Source: Bacteroidales bacterium (GTDB lineage Bacteria > Bacteroidota > Bacteroidia > Bacteroidales > Muribaculaceae). Taken from it: a DNA stretch of 63,513 nt. Under the pieces are notes generated by a model, which saw only the letters and a program-made list of their open reading frames with translations, did not search any database and was not told where the DNA came from. Below are positions 43,523 through 51,166 of the stretch, piece after piece. The position numbers were made by a program, and so were the translations under genes. The DNA is taken from positions 1 through 63,513 of the forward strand of contig JAAVFW010000008.1 in NCBI GenBank assembly GCA_014800535.1. The letters are read 5' to 3'. Position 1 is the stretch's first letter; each line of letters begins with the position of its first letter.

Positions 43523-44601
43523 TTATTCAAATAATTTTCTTAGGTGTTTAACTCTTATTCCATAGTTAAAACTCTGCGTCTGGTTAATCCCGGCGTGATT
43601 AACTCCAATCAATTCTCCTTCACTATTAATCACCGGTGAACCACTACTCCCCGGCAACGCAGGGATTGAATAAAGAAGGCGTGTGTCCTGCTTCTGACTG
43701 ATGTTCCCTTTATTTACCTGCGCCTTAAGTCCCTCAGAGGTAAGGGCTAAAGCCGGTCCGAGATTAAACCCTATCATAAAAATATTCTCATTTTTATCCT
43801 TATATATGCTCTTCAGAATCTTATCAATATAAGAATAATTCTCAAGAGGATCAGCAGAAGGAATTGAAAACACATATTTATCTTTCGGAGTAGTTTTATC
43901 TTTCAACTGAATCACCGCAAGATCGTTTTCCTCATCCACTTTTTCACTTACACAAGGAATAAAATCAGAATCGTCAGTGATATGAGTATCATTGTAAGCT
44001 ATCCCAATCGATGTTTTCTGAGATATATTAAATGTGTGCGGGTTAATTGAAGACAGATTTGAATATAATTGTCTACATTCCTCAATACGCTGTTCAATGG
44101 CATAAAGATGAATCCTATTCTCCATGTATCTGATGGTTCTCCCCACAAATCCCCATATTCTATTGCGAATTGCAAATCTTCATAATCCTTACATAACGAC
44201 TGATATTCATAGTTTAAGTCAGACTTTGCCCTTTCGATTGCCCGAAATATGGAGTTTCTGACTTCGTTTTCATTTATAGATCGTTGAATCACATGATTAG
44301 CTGTGGCTATTTCACCCTTATCTGAGATTATAAAACCGGTTCCGTATCCGGTTGACTTCTTTATTGAATCTTGATTGGATGTCAAATTAGATAGACTTCC
44401 ATCATCGTCAATATCTGTAAAATACATCGTATATCCGTCAGGTGACCTGAGTTCATAATAATTATCAACTCTCACCAAAACTATTCCACTTTTAGTTTCC
44501 TCATAGAGAGTGTCGCCATTCTTGATTTTTCCACATGATGTCAACAAAACTATGATGAAAATAAAAACACCTTTTATGCAAATATTTATTTCTCTATTCA
44601 T
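43523..44601 (-). pseudogene. Trypsin-like (S1C) lipoprotein protease split by a frameshift
   Basis: From MNREINICIKGVFIFIIVLL, lipobox LLTSC, the first frame carries GYGTGFIISDKGEIATANHV (catalytic His) and reads into YGDLWGEPS. The second frame continues from the same place with RYMENRIHLYAIEQRIEECR, then EENDLAVIQL (catalytic Asp) and SIPALPGSSGSPVINSEGEL (catalytic Ser). One missing G in the GGGG run near 44150 explains the break; restored, the protein is about 360 residues with a full triad. It is a recent pseudogene, a sequencing error, or a -1 frameshift site. The start at 44601 is preferred over 44652, which lies in the leader hairpin. Confidence 0.75.
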
Positions 44602-44627
44602 TATAAATTTTACTATATGAAGCTTTA

Positions 44628-44885
44628 CAAAAAGAAGCGTGAACTTCATCACTTTGCTACCATACTGAGGCTCTGGACTGCCTGTCTACAAGTAACAAGT
44701 AAAAAGCTCACGCCTTTGGTATATATGACAGTTGTAAGAACCATGATATACACTTCAGCGTGAGCGCCATTGCTTGCTATCTGTGTAGATTGAAAATTGT
44801 CCAGATTTTCAGTATCAGATAACCGAGTGTTTGACGCTCATCTTTGATATGTTCGCAAACGCATTTTTCATGCGTTACTTTATGC
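44628..44885 (-). ncRNA. Structured leader or small RNA with alternative hairpins
   Basis: On the minus strand, downstream of a TAAATTTG element, the sequence has a 5' hairpin (AACGCA/TGCGTT), then arm 1 GCTCACGC (44765-44758), arm 2 GGCGTGAGC (44714-44706) and arm 3 GTTCACGC (44641-44634) followed by TTCTTTTT. Arm 2 can pair with arm 1 or, using one G-U pair, with arm 3; the second pairing forms a terminator. A nested GTATATATG/CATGATATAC stem supports arm 1-arm 2. This is attenuator geometry just before the protease gene; a free-standing small RNA is the alternative. Confidence 0.5.
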
Positions 44886-44892
44886 AAATTTA
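44885..44892 (-). promoter_or_regulatory. -7 promoter element of the leader
   Basis: TAAATTTG on the minus strand fits TAnnTTTG; a proper -33 TTTG at 20 bp is missing (one occurs at 12 bp). Confidence 0.45.
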
Positions 44893-44946
44893 CAAAGATT
44901 TTATCAAACTCTAAAAAGCTTTGGTCTTTTTTTCCTTTCTTTAATT

Positions 44947-44973
44947 AAGTAAAGCTTCGATAATTAGTTTATC
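44947..44973. repeat. Dispersed intergenic hairpin repeat, copy 3
   Basis: AAGTAAAGCTTCGATAATTA followed by GTTTATC; same core as the copies at 6011 and 6906, arms TAAA/TTTA. Confidence 0.5.
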
Positions 44974-45051
44974 TCAAGATTCAAAATCAATCTTAGCAAG
45001 TTTTGAAACTTGAGAAGATGATGTTGTTGAATCTTTTCCTCACTTACAAGT

Positions 45052-45081
45052 GATAATACCCGTCAGTGTAAGAAGGTAAAC
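45052..45081 (-). promoter_or_regulatory. ECF-like promoter motif
   Basis: Minus strand GTTTACC, 14 nt, GGTATTATC. It is 160 bp upstream of the leader RNA, far from the protease start, unlike other copies; a longer leader would result. Confidence 0.55.
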
Positions 45082-45180
45082 AGCTTTTGACATTTTTACG
45101 AATCTTTTCTTTTTTACTCGTTTTCCTTCTTCGATGCAATGTCCAAATTATAGCCGACTTATCGTGGCTTACTTATATGC

Positions 45181-45224
45181 AAACCACGCCCCAAAAGCTA
45201 TACTTATAACTTTTGGGACGTGGT
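45181..45224. terminator. Terminator-like inverted repeat
   Basis: AACCACGCCCCAAAAG pairs with CTTTTGGGACGTGGTT with a single mismatch around a 12-nt loop. It separates the alcohol dehydrogenase gene from the accessory island. Confidence 0.8.
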
Positions 45225-45349
45225 TAAATTGATAATCTTTAATTACGAGTGAGACTCTTATCGGCAAATATTTCCGGATTTCACCTCTTCCAATCTCATT
45301 CGGACAATCATTGCGAATTGCTGTGTCTCACAGACTCCCCTGTTAATCG

Positions 45350-46522
45350 TCAGAGACTTTGACGTAATATTTCTATTACCTCGTCACGAGTCAAGGTCTT
45401 ATACCCTCCGTTTAGAATGATAGTGGCATCGGCAATTCCTTCAAGCATATCCTCTGTAACTCCGAGTGAGGTTATCTCCGAAGCGGCTCCAATCTCTTTT
45501 ATCCATGCTACGAGTGCGTCGATACCCTCTGAAGCAAGCTGTTCTTCGCTCTTCCCTTCTGCCGGAATCTCCCAAACCACGCGAGCGAAACGGGCGAAAC
45601 GCTTAAGAGCATATTTCATAATATGGCGATAGTATGCCTCGGAAACACCCGATAAGGTCATTCCGTGAGTGGCATCTGTGTATGCCCCGATTGCCTGGCC
45701 GATCATGTGGACCATCCAGTCTTGTGACTTCCCTTCTCCGATAAGAGTGTTGAGTGCCCATGTAGCCGACCACATCAGGTTGGAACGTGCTTCGTAATTT
45801 TCCGGATCTTTCACCGCAACACGGCTTGATTCAATTACGGAGCGCATCAATCCTTCTGCAAGATAGTCGGATGTGCTGTCGTCATCACCTGTGAAATACT
45901 GTTCCAGAATATGGCTCATGGTGTCGAAAATTCCGGCCACCATCTGGCGATGTGGCAACGAGAATGTGTAACGCGGATTGAGAACGGCAAACTTAGGCAT
46001 CACATCATCTCTGAACACCTTGCCAATCTTCATTTTTGTGGCACGATTGGTGATGACTGAACCACCGTTCATCTCCGAACCCGTGCCAGCCATTGTCAGC
46101 ACAGCTCCCACCGGAATGATTCTTTCACCGGGCTTAGGATTTTCTTGTCTCACCCAGAAGCGTTCCCATGCGTCGCCGTCATACCATGCTGCTACACTCA
46201 CTCCCTTAGCATAGTCAATGGTTGAGCCTCCTCCGACAGCAAGAATGAAATCAACATTGTTTTCGCGGGCAATCCTGCACCCTTCGATAAGCTTATCGAC
46301 CGTAGGGTTAGGCATTACGCCGGGGAGCTCCACCACCTCTTTTCCAGTGGACTTAAGAGCGTTAATGACATCATCATACACTCCGTTTTTCTTAATTGAA
46401 CCTCCTCCGTAGGTCAATAACACCTTTTTGCCGATACCACTCAGAGCCTTAACGAGATTTTTCTGAACATTATCGCCAAAATATATTTTTGTGGGATTGG
46501 AATAAATGAAATTTCCTAACAT
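45350..46522 (-). CDS. Iron-containing alcohol dehydrogenase (butanol dehydrogenase-like)
   Basis: A 390-residue group III alcohol dehydrogenase. The dinucleotide/phosphate region is LAVGGGSTIDYAKGV (about 95-109); the metal ligands are in SLPHRQMVAGIFDTMSHILE (Asp and His, about 188-207) and DATHGMTLSGV (about 273-283). It is closest in style to NADPH-dependent YqhD/BdhA enzymes that reduce aldehydes to alcohols in fermentation or aldehyde detoxification. Complete length. It has its own well-formed promoter about 140 bp upstream. Confidence 0.92.
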   Translation of the reverse strand: MLGNFIYSNPTKIYFGDNVQKNLVKALSGIGKKVLLTYGGGSIKKNGVYDDVINALKSTGKEVVELPGVMPNPTVDKLIEGCRIARENNVDFILAVGGGSTIDYAKGVSVAAWYDGDAWERFWVRQENPKPGERIIPVGAVLTMAGTGSEMNGGSVITNRATKMKIGKVFRDDVMPKFAVLNPRYTFSLPHRQMVAGIFDTMSHILEQYFTGDDDSTSDYLAEGLMRSVIESSRVAVKDPENYEARSNLMWSATWALNTLIGEGKSQDWMVHMIGQAIGAYTDATHGMTLSGVSEAYYRHIMKYALKRFARFARVVWEIPAEGKSEEQLASEGIDALVAWIKEIGAASEITSLGVTEDMLEGIADATIILNGGYKTLTRDEVIEILRQSL

Positions 46523-46661
46523 ATTCTTTGTTTATTATTTTTCTTATTTTTCAGGTTATAATATAGTTCCAGATTCCAATAGGGTTCTACCCAATCGTGT
46601 GTCCTTTCCAATCATAACCTTTACCTCGACACATTTTTGTCAGCGAGACGTTCGCCGACTG

Positions 46662-46692
46662 CAAAGTTAATGAGGCTATGTCAAAATTCAAA
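46662..46692 (-). promoter_or_regulatory. Bacteroidota promoter for the alcohol dehydrogenase
   Basis: Minus strand TTTG at 46692-46689, 19 bp, TAACTTTG at 46669-46662. Predicted 5' leader about 130 nt. Confidence 0.75.
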
Positions 46693-46708
46693 ATTTTGGC
46701 ATAGCCTC
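46672..46708. terminator. Inverted repeat at the end of the efflux operon
   Basis: GAGGCTATG-CAAAATT and AATTTTG-CATAGCCTC arms with a 3-nt loop. It overlaps the promoter of the alcohol dehydrogenase gene, so termination and initiation share this DNA. Confidence 0.7.
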
Positions 46709-46755
46709 TTAAGGTGTATCAGAACAGGTCAGACTATAATAAATCCACGATGGAA

Positions 46756-48369
46756 TCAGGGGTGTTCTTTCTGATATTCCTCATCCATTCTCACAACATG
46801 CCTGATGATTCGACGAATTTTGCTCCATTTCGGGAATATGGCAAAAGGTCTGACGGAGCTGTAACTCAACAGAATTACAAGCAGAGAGGCAAGCGCAACG
46901 ATAAGCAACCAACCATATATCTCCTTCATAGACACAACTAATGCCTGACGTTGCACCATTCCATACAATTGACCGAAAGATGAAAAAATCACATCGGGAT
47001 TGCTATGGGTTATTTTCGTTCCTAATAAAGCAACATTCTTAGCCATCGTATGTCGCAAAAGCTCACCGATTATTGCAGGTCCGAGTGTTGCGCCCATTAC
47101 GGCTCCGGTGAAACCATTGATTGTGAGAGCTTGCGGAAAGACTTGAAAAGACAAACCACTCTGCACGATTGAGGTCAGAAAAACAATCGAAATTATAACA
47201 GATGATGCCCCTCTGGAAAAAAGTGGAATGAAAAGCATCTCTTTCTCAACCCCATAGTCTATAAAGAAATAGAAATATGCAAGATAAACAATTGCCAGCG
47301 CAAATGCAATGGCTGTCATAGTCTTATATCTCCATTTACGCAAGGCGAATGTAAAATATGTGAATCCGCATCCGACCACTATTCCGACAAAAACATACCA
47401 ATTAAGGTCAATAAGATTTGTCTCGTCAAATCCGAGAATGTTTGCGGCATAACTATGTTCAAAAACGTGTTCGGTTGCTATAAGAGTAAAGAAAACGAGA
47501 TAAACTGCGGTTGCACGTATTACATTTTTATTCTTCATAGCCTGAAAACATATATAAGGATGATGAAGGAATGAGGCTCGCCAGAGATTTATTCCCAGAC
47601 AAGCAAGTCCGATGATGGCTGCACCTCTTATTTCAAAAGCATCCCACCAATCAAAATAATTTCCATAGACCGCTATGAAGGTGAAACACATCATGAAGCC
47701 GGTCCAAAGAATACCGCCTATCCAGTCAATTCCAAGTAATGGTATGAACATTGGACCGCGAATCGGTTTAACAAGAATCAACACCATTAACATCATTAGG
47801 GAAAGGAATCCCATCATTATCCAATGCATATATTCCCATTGTGAGAAAAAAGCAGTATAGATTGTGGCGATGCCGCTCAGCTGAATCACACTGTCGACTA
47901 TAATGTAGACATAACAAAAGAATATTGCCATATCTCTGACCGGTGTCAGCCAAAGCTGAATAGTGGAATTACAGGCAAGCGTGGCCTGCATTCTAAACCA
48001 GCCTGCGATAAAGCAAGTTATCACCAGTAACGGGACACTTGTGGTGTAGGCACAAATCACATTTGCAGCTATCAATACCGCTCCGGAAACAAGAAGTTGC
48101 GTGCGAAGAGAGAATCGGAATTTAATGCGGAACATTACGGCAAAGTTTATGGACAAACCTATCAAAGAGGCATATCCCGCCATCAAAATATCTTCCTGCA
48201 TTAACGCAGATGTGCCAACCATGTCTGAAGCCGCGGCAAGGTAGACACCTCCGGAAAACTGCACTATCAGGACAAAGAATATAAAAAGATACGGTTTTAA
48301 CCGCCGTGGAATATAGTCAGGGACTTCAGGAATATCAAACGGTCCCTGAGGAGCGTGCCAATCTGCCAT
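46756..48369 (-). CDS. MFS transporter, EmrB/QacA-like
   Basis: A 537-residue inner-membrane protein with about 14 hydrophobic helices. The N-terminus is cytoplasmic (PEVPDYIPRRLKPYLFIFFV), and helices alternate with short loops throughout. As the third gene of an outer membrane factor-adaptor-transporter operon it is the pump subunit of a tripartite efflux system; substrates probably include drugs or bile compounds but cannot be read from sequence. It starts 1 bp after the adaptor gene. Confidence 0.85.
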   Translation of the reverse strand: MADWHAPQGPFDIPEVPDYIPRRLKPYLFIFFVLIVQFSGGVYLAAASDMVGTSALMQEDILMAGYASLIGLSINFAVMFRIKFRFSLRTQLLVSGAVLIAANVICAYTTSVPLLVITCFIAGWFRMQATLACNSTIQLWLTPVRDMAIFFCYVYIIVDSVIQLSGIATIYTAFFSQWEYMHWIMMGFLSLMMLMVLILVKPIRGPMFIPLLGIDWIGGILWTGFMMCFTFIAVYGNYFDWWDAFEIRGAAIIGLACLGINLWRASFLHHPYICFQAMKNKNVIRATAVYLVFFTLIATEHVFEHSYAANILGFDETNLIDLNWYVFVGIVVGCGFTYFTFALRKWRYKTMTAIAFALAIVYLAYFYFFIDYGVEKEMLFIPLFSRGASSVIISIVFLTSIVQSGLSFQVFPQALTINGFTGAVMGATLGPAIIGELLRHTMAKNVALLGTKITHSNPDVIFSSFGQLYGMVQRQALVVSMKEIYGWLLIVALASLLVILLSYSSVRPFAIFPKWSKIRRIIRHVVRMDEEYQKEHP

Positions 48370-48370
48370 A

Positions 48371-49405
48371 TCAATACTTTACGCTACATTCCACATTCAT
48401 CCCGGCACGAAGTTTTGCCATATCTTCAGGGCTATTATCGGCTGTAAACTCAATTCTTATTGGGATACGCTGACGCACCTTTACAAAATTTCCGGCTGAA
48501 TTATCCTGCGGGAGTAAAGAAAGAGACGCTCCGGTTGCTGTTGATATTGACTTAACCTTGCCATTGAAAGTCACACCGGGAATAGCGTCTACCTTTATCT
48601 CAACCTCACTGCCCGGATTTATGTGGACAAGCTGGGTCTCCTTGTAGTTTGCAGCCACCCATATATCCTGACTATCAACAATATCAAGCAATGTCTGACC
48701 GGGTTGAACAAGTTGACCAACCTGAATATTCTTTCGCGATGTGAAGCCATCACACGGAGCGGTAATAACCGTGTAACTCAAGTTGAGTTCTGCTGTTTCA
48801 AGAAGTGCTTTTGCAAGTTCTATTCCTGCCTCAGATTGAGATATACGCTGACGGTTTATGTCAACCACCGTTGATGAGGCCGAACGTTGACGTGAAAGCA
48901 TCTCATAACGTGCCTTTTTCGCCTCATAATCCGTCTTTACGCCATCGTATTGCTGACGTGTGACAGCATCCTGCTCCAATAGTTTTTCGTATCGGGCAAA
49001 ATCTGTCGCTGCCATTTCCATCAGTACTTTTGCCTCCGCAATAGATGCCTCGCTGACAGCAACATTGGCAGAAGCTGAAGCCACTGAGCGATCGGCAACA
49101 TCAAGTCCGGCAAGAGCATTCTGATAATCTGCCCGGGCACGTGCAACATTCAATTGCATATCAGAATCGTCTATTATGACCAACGTATCTCCCTTTTTCA
49201 CAGGCTCATACTCCTTGAACCTTATTTCCTTGATGTAGCCCTGCACCCTACTGTTTACAGGAACTATCTGCTGACAAATCTGGGCATTGTCTGTAAACTC
49301 AACGTTGCCGAGATGAATGAATCGGGAACCAACCCAGATGGCTGCCACGACAATTACTGCAATTGAAAGGATATAAGACAATATTTTTTTGCTTCGATGT
49401 TTCAT
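48371..49405 (-). CDS. HlyD/EmrA-family membrane fusion protein
   Basis: A 344-residue adaptor. N-terminal transmembrane helix (ILSYILSIAVIVVAAIWVGS), split lipoyl domains (VQGYIKEIRFKEYEPVKKGD and APCDGFTSRKNIQVGQLVQP), a central coiled coil (about 80-200) and a C-terminal beta-barrel region (NYKETQLVHINPGSEVEIKV). It connects the MFS pump to the TolC-like channel. The gene overlaps the upstream TolC-type gene by 4 bp. Confidence 0.9.
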   Translation of the reverse strand: MKHRSKKILSYILSIAVIVVAAIWVGSRFIHLGNVEFTDNAQICQQIVPVNSRVQGYIKEIRFKEYEPVKKGDTLVIIDDSDMQLNVARARADYQNALAGLDVADRSVASASANVAVSEASIAEAKVLMEMAATDFARYEKLLEQDAVTRQQYDGVKTDYEAKKARYEMLSRQRSASSTVVDINRQRISQSEAGIELAKALLETAELNLSYTVITAPCDGFTSRKNIQVGQLVQPGQTLLDIVDSQDIWVAANYKETQLVHINPGSEVEIKVDAIPGVTFNGKVKSISTATGASLSLLPQDNSAGNFVKVRQRIPIRIEFTADNSPEDMAKLRAGMNVECSVKY

Positions 49406-50715
49406 ATTTTTCCAGTTGTAAACAAGAGTTTGTAATAATAGTAGATTATATTTATGCGTGCGTTTACGAGTTGCTGCTCTGCATCGAGCTTTGAATTTGC
49501 GGCGTCAAGCATATCTGTTATCAACGCCATATCGGCTGAATAACGAGTCGAAGTGGTCTGATAGTTGCGTTCAGCAAGTTCGACGCTTTTCTGCTGTGTT
49601 TTAAGCTCTTCGTATGCCTCAAGATAGCGCACATGGTCAGCTTTGACAGCAAGAGATAAATTCTCTCGCTCCATTTCAAGTGTTTCAACTGCCTGCTGTG
49701 TTGCGACACGACTTTTAGCAATCGATTTGTTTGTTTTATAGAGTGAAGAAATATTATAGCTGACTCCCAGACCGACATACCAGTAGCTTAAGTTTCGATT
49801 AATCGGTGGAACTTCTACAAGTATCGGTCCGTCTATGTTCCATCCTGCTTGTAATCCAATCTTTGGCAAGCGCTCGGAGCGTACGAGCGATTCTGCCTTT
49901 CGGCTTATCTCGACTCCTGAGCGGGCAAGGCTCAACGATGGTGAATTTGTTTCCGCCTCTGATTGCCACCATGCTATTCCCTCTTTCGGTAACACCCTCG
50001 CAATGATAGTGCTGTCGGGAATAATCACAGACCCCTCCGGAAGTCCGGCTATGGTCACTAAGTTGTTGTTTAGAATCTCAAGGGTATTGTTAATTCTTAC
50101 GAGCTGCAACTCAAGATTTGACACAAGCAACTCATATCTTGTGATATCGTTTTGTAATGCCGTGCCATTCTCATATCTTGCCTTCATTTCCTTTAGCACC
50201 TTCTGAGCCGCAGCTATATTGCTTTCAACCACCGTCCTTAAATTACGATACTTATAGATGTCAAGATAAAAGCCGGCGAGTTGGAAGCGTATGTTATTAC
50301 GTTGAAAATCTGTGGCATATCTGGCAGCGGTAAGTTTCAGCTCGGCCAATTCAATAGCGTTTGTCACTGCTCCTCCTGTATATAGAGGCTGAGAGATGTT
50401 GAGCGATAGAGTGTTTCCGAAATGAGGAATTGGAGCTTTCTGATAATCGCTAAAATTTCGTTTAGTTGTGAATCCGTCGCCGATATAACTTAATGACAGA
50501 GACGCATTGATGTCGGGCAGACGCCCTGCACGAGCTACGCTGATTTCACGTTCAGCCTCACTCTGAGCAGTAAAAGACGGTCGGAGCTGTATGCTATTGG
50601 CTTCGGCCGACTCGAATATTTCTTCAAGCGTTAATACCGACTGACCATAAACACACACTCCACCGCTCGACAGGATTATTGACAACAACCCTGTGAGCAA
50701 TCGAAGATTGTTCAT
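49402..50715 (-). CDS. TolC-family outer-membrane efflux protein
   Basis: A 437-residue outer membrane factor. A signal peptide (LLTGLLSIILSSGGVCVYG) is followed by two internally homologous helical halves typical of TolC: LTLEEIFESAEANSIQLRPS near the start and AEREISVARAGRLPDINASL, then SLARSGVEISRKAESLVRSE and RLPKIGLQAGWNI in the second half. It provides the exit duct of the efflux pump. First gene of the operon, about 190 bp downstream of a -7 element with an adjacent palindrome. Confidence 0.9.
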   Translation of the reverse strand: MNNLRLLTGLLSIILSSGGVCVYGQSVLTLEEIFESAEANSIQLRPSFTAQSEAEREISVARAGRLPDINASLSLSYIGDGFTTKRNFSDYQKAPIPHFGNTLSLNISQPLYTGGAVTNAIELAELKLTAARYATDFQRNNIRFQLAGFYLDIYKYRNLRTVVESNIAAAQKVLKEMKARYENGTALQNDITRYELLVSNLELQLVRINNTLEILNNNLVTIAGLPEGSVIIPDSTIIARVLPKEGIAWWQSEAETNSPSLSLARSGVEISRKAESLVRSERLPKIGLQAGWNIDGPILVEVPPINRNLSYWYVGLGVSYNISSLYKTNKSIAKSRVATQQAVETLEMERENLSLAVKADHVRYLEAYEELKTQQKSVELAERNYQTTSTRYSADMALITDMLDAANSKLDAEQQLVNARINIIYYYYKLLFTTGKI

Positions 50716-50890
50716 AAAGTGGAAATTAAGAAGTTTTTTTGATGAATTTTATCAGTATATATAACTGACATAGACTCGTTTAGGCACAAGTCTCAACCGG
50801 CGCGGTGCTTTTCCAGTTTTCAAGATATCCCCAGTTTTCTACTGAAGGGAATAACGTTTCATTCGTTCTTAGCAGTAGGCTCATTTTCTC

Positions 50891-50921
50891 GCAATTCTTT
50901 GTGAATTGCAATGCAAAATTA
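50891..50921 (-). promoter_or_regulatory. Efflux-operon promoter element with overlapping palindrome
   Basis: TAATTTTG on the minus strand (50921-50914) and, 4 bp further, the 19-bp palindrome GCAATTC-TTTGT-GAATTGC (50891-50909) at the expected start of transcription: a plausible operator for a local repressor. The rest of the 450-bp gap shows only a terminator near 51.1 kb. Confidence 0.5.
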
Positions 50922-51071
50922 CTAAAAATTATTGAATCATTGATTTTCAATTAGTCAATTTTATTATATGAACATCCCGACTTCCGCACCCAATTCCGTC
51001 AATCTGAGAAAGATACATCCCCACATCTCATACTTACCAAAGAGGCTCCGACCATTATAATAATTCTATTA

Positions 51072-51119
51072 AAAAAAAATCAGTGCCGATGTCTTAGCCG
51101 ACATTGGCACTGATTTTTT
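51072..51119. terminator. Strong terminator
   Basis: AAATCAGTGCC and GGCACTGATTT arms with further pairing (ATGTC/GACAT) and A/T runs on both outer sides; ends the Xus-like operon and is bidirectional. Confidence 0.85.
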
Positions 51120-51166
51120 TAACAATTATAAAACTTACTATTGTCACTTATGAGAATAGTCTGCCG

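Noticed and set aside
44602..44652. Extended N-terminus of the trypsin-like protease
   Set aside because: These codons overlap a hairpin and T run of the leader, and the later ATG gives a proper lipoprotein signal.
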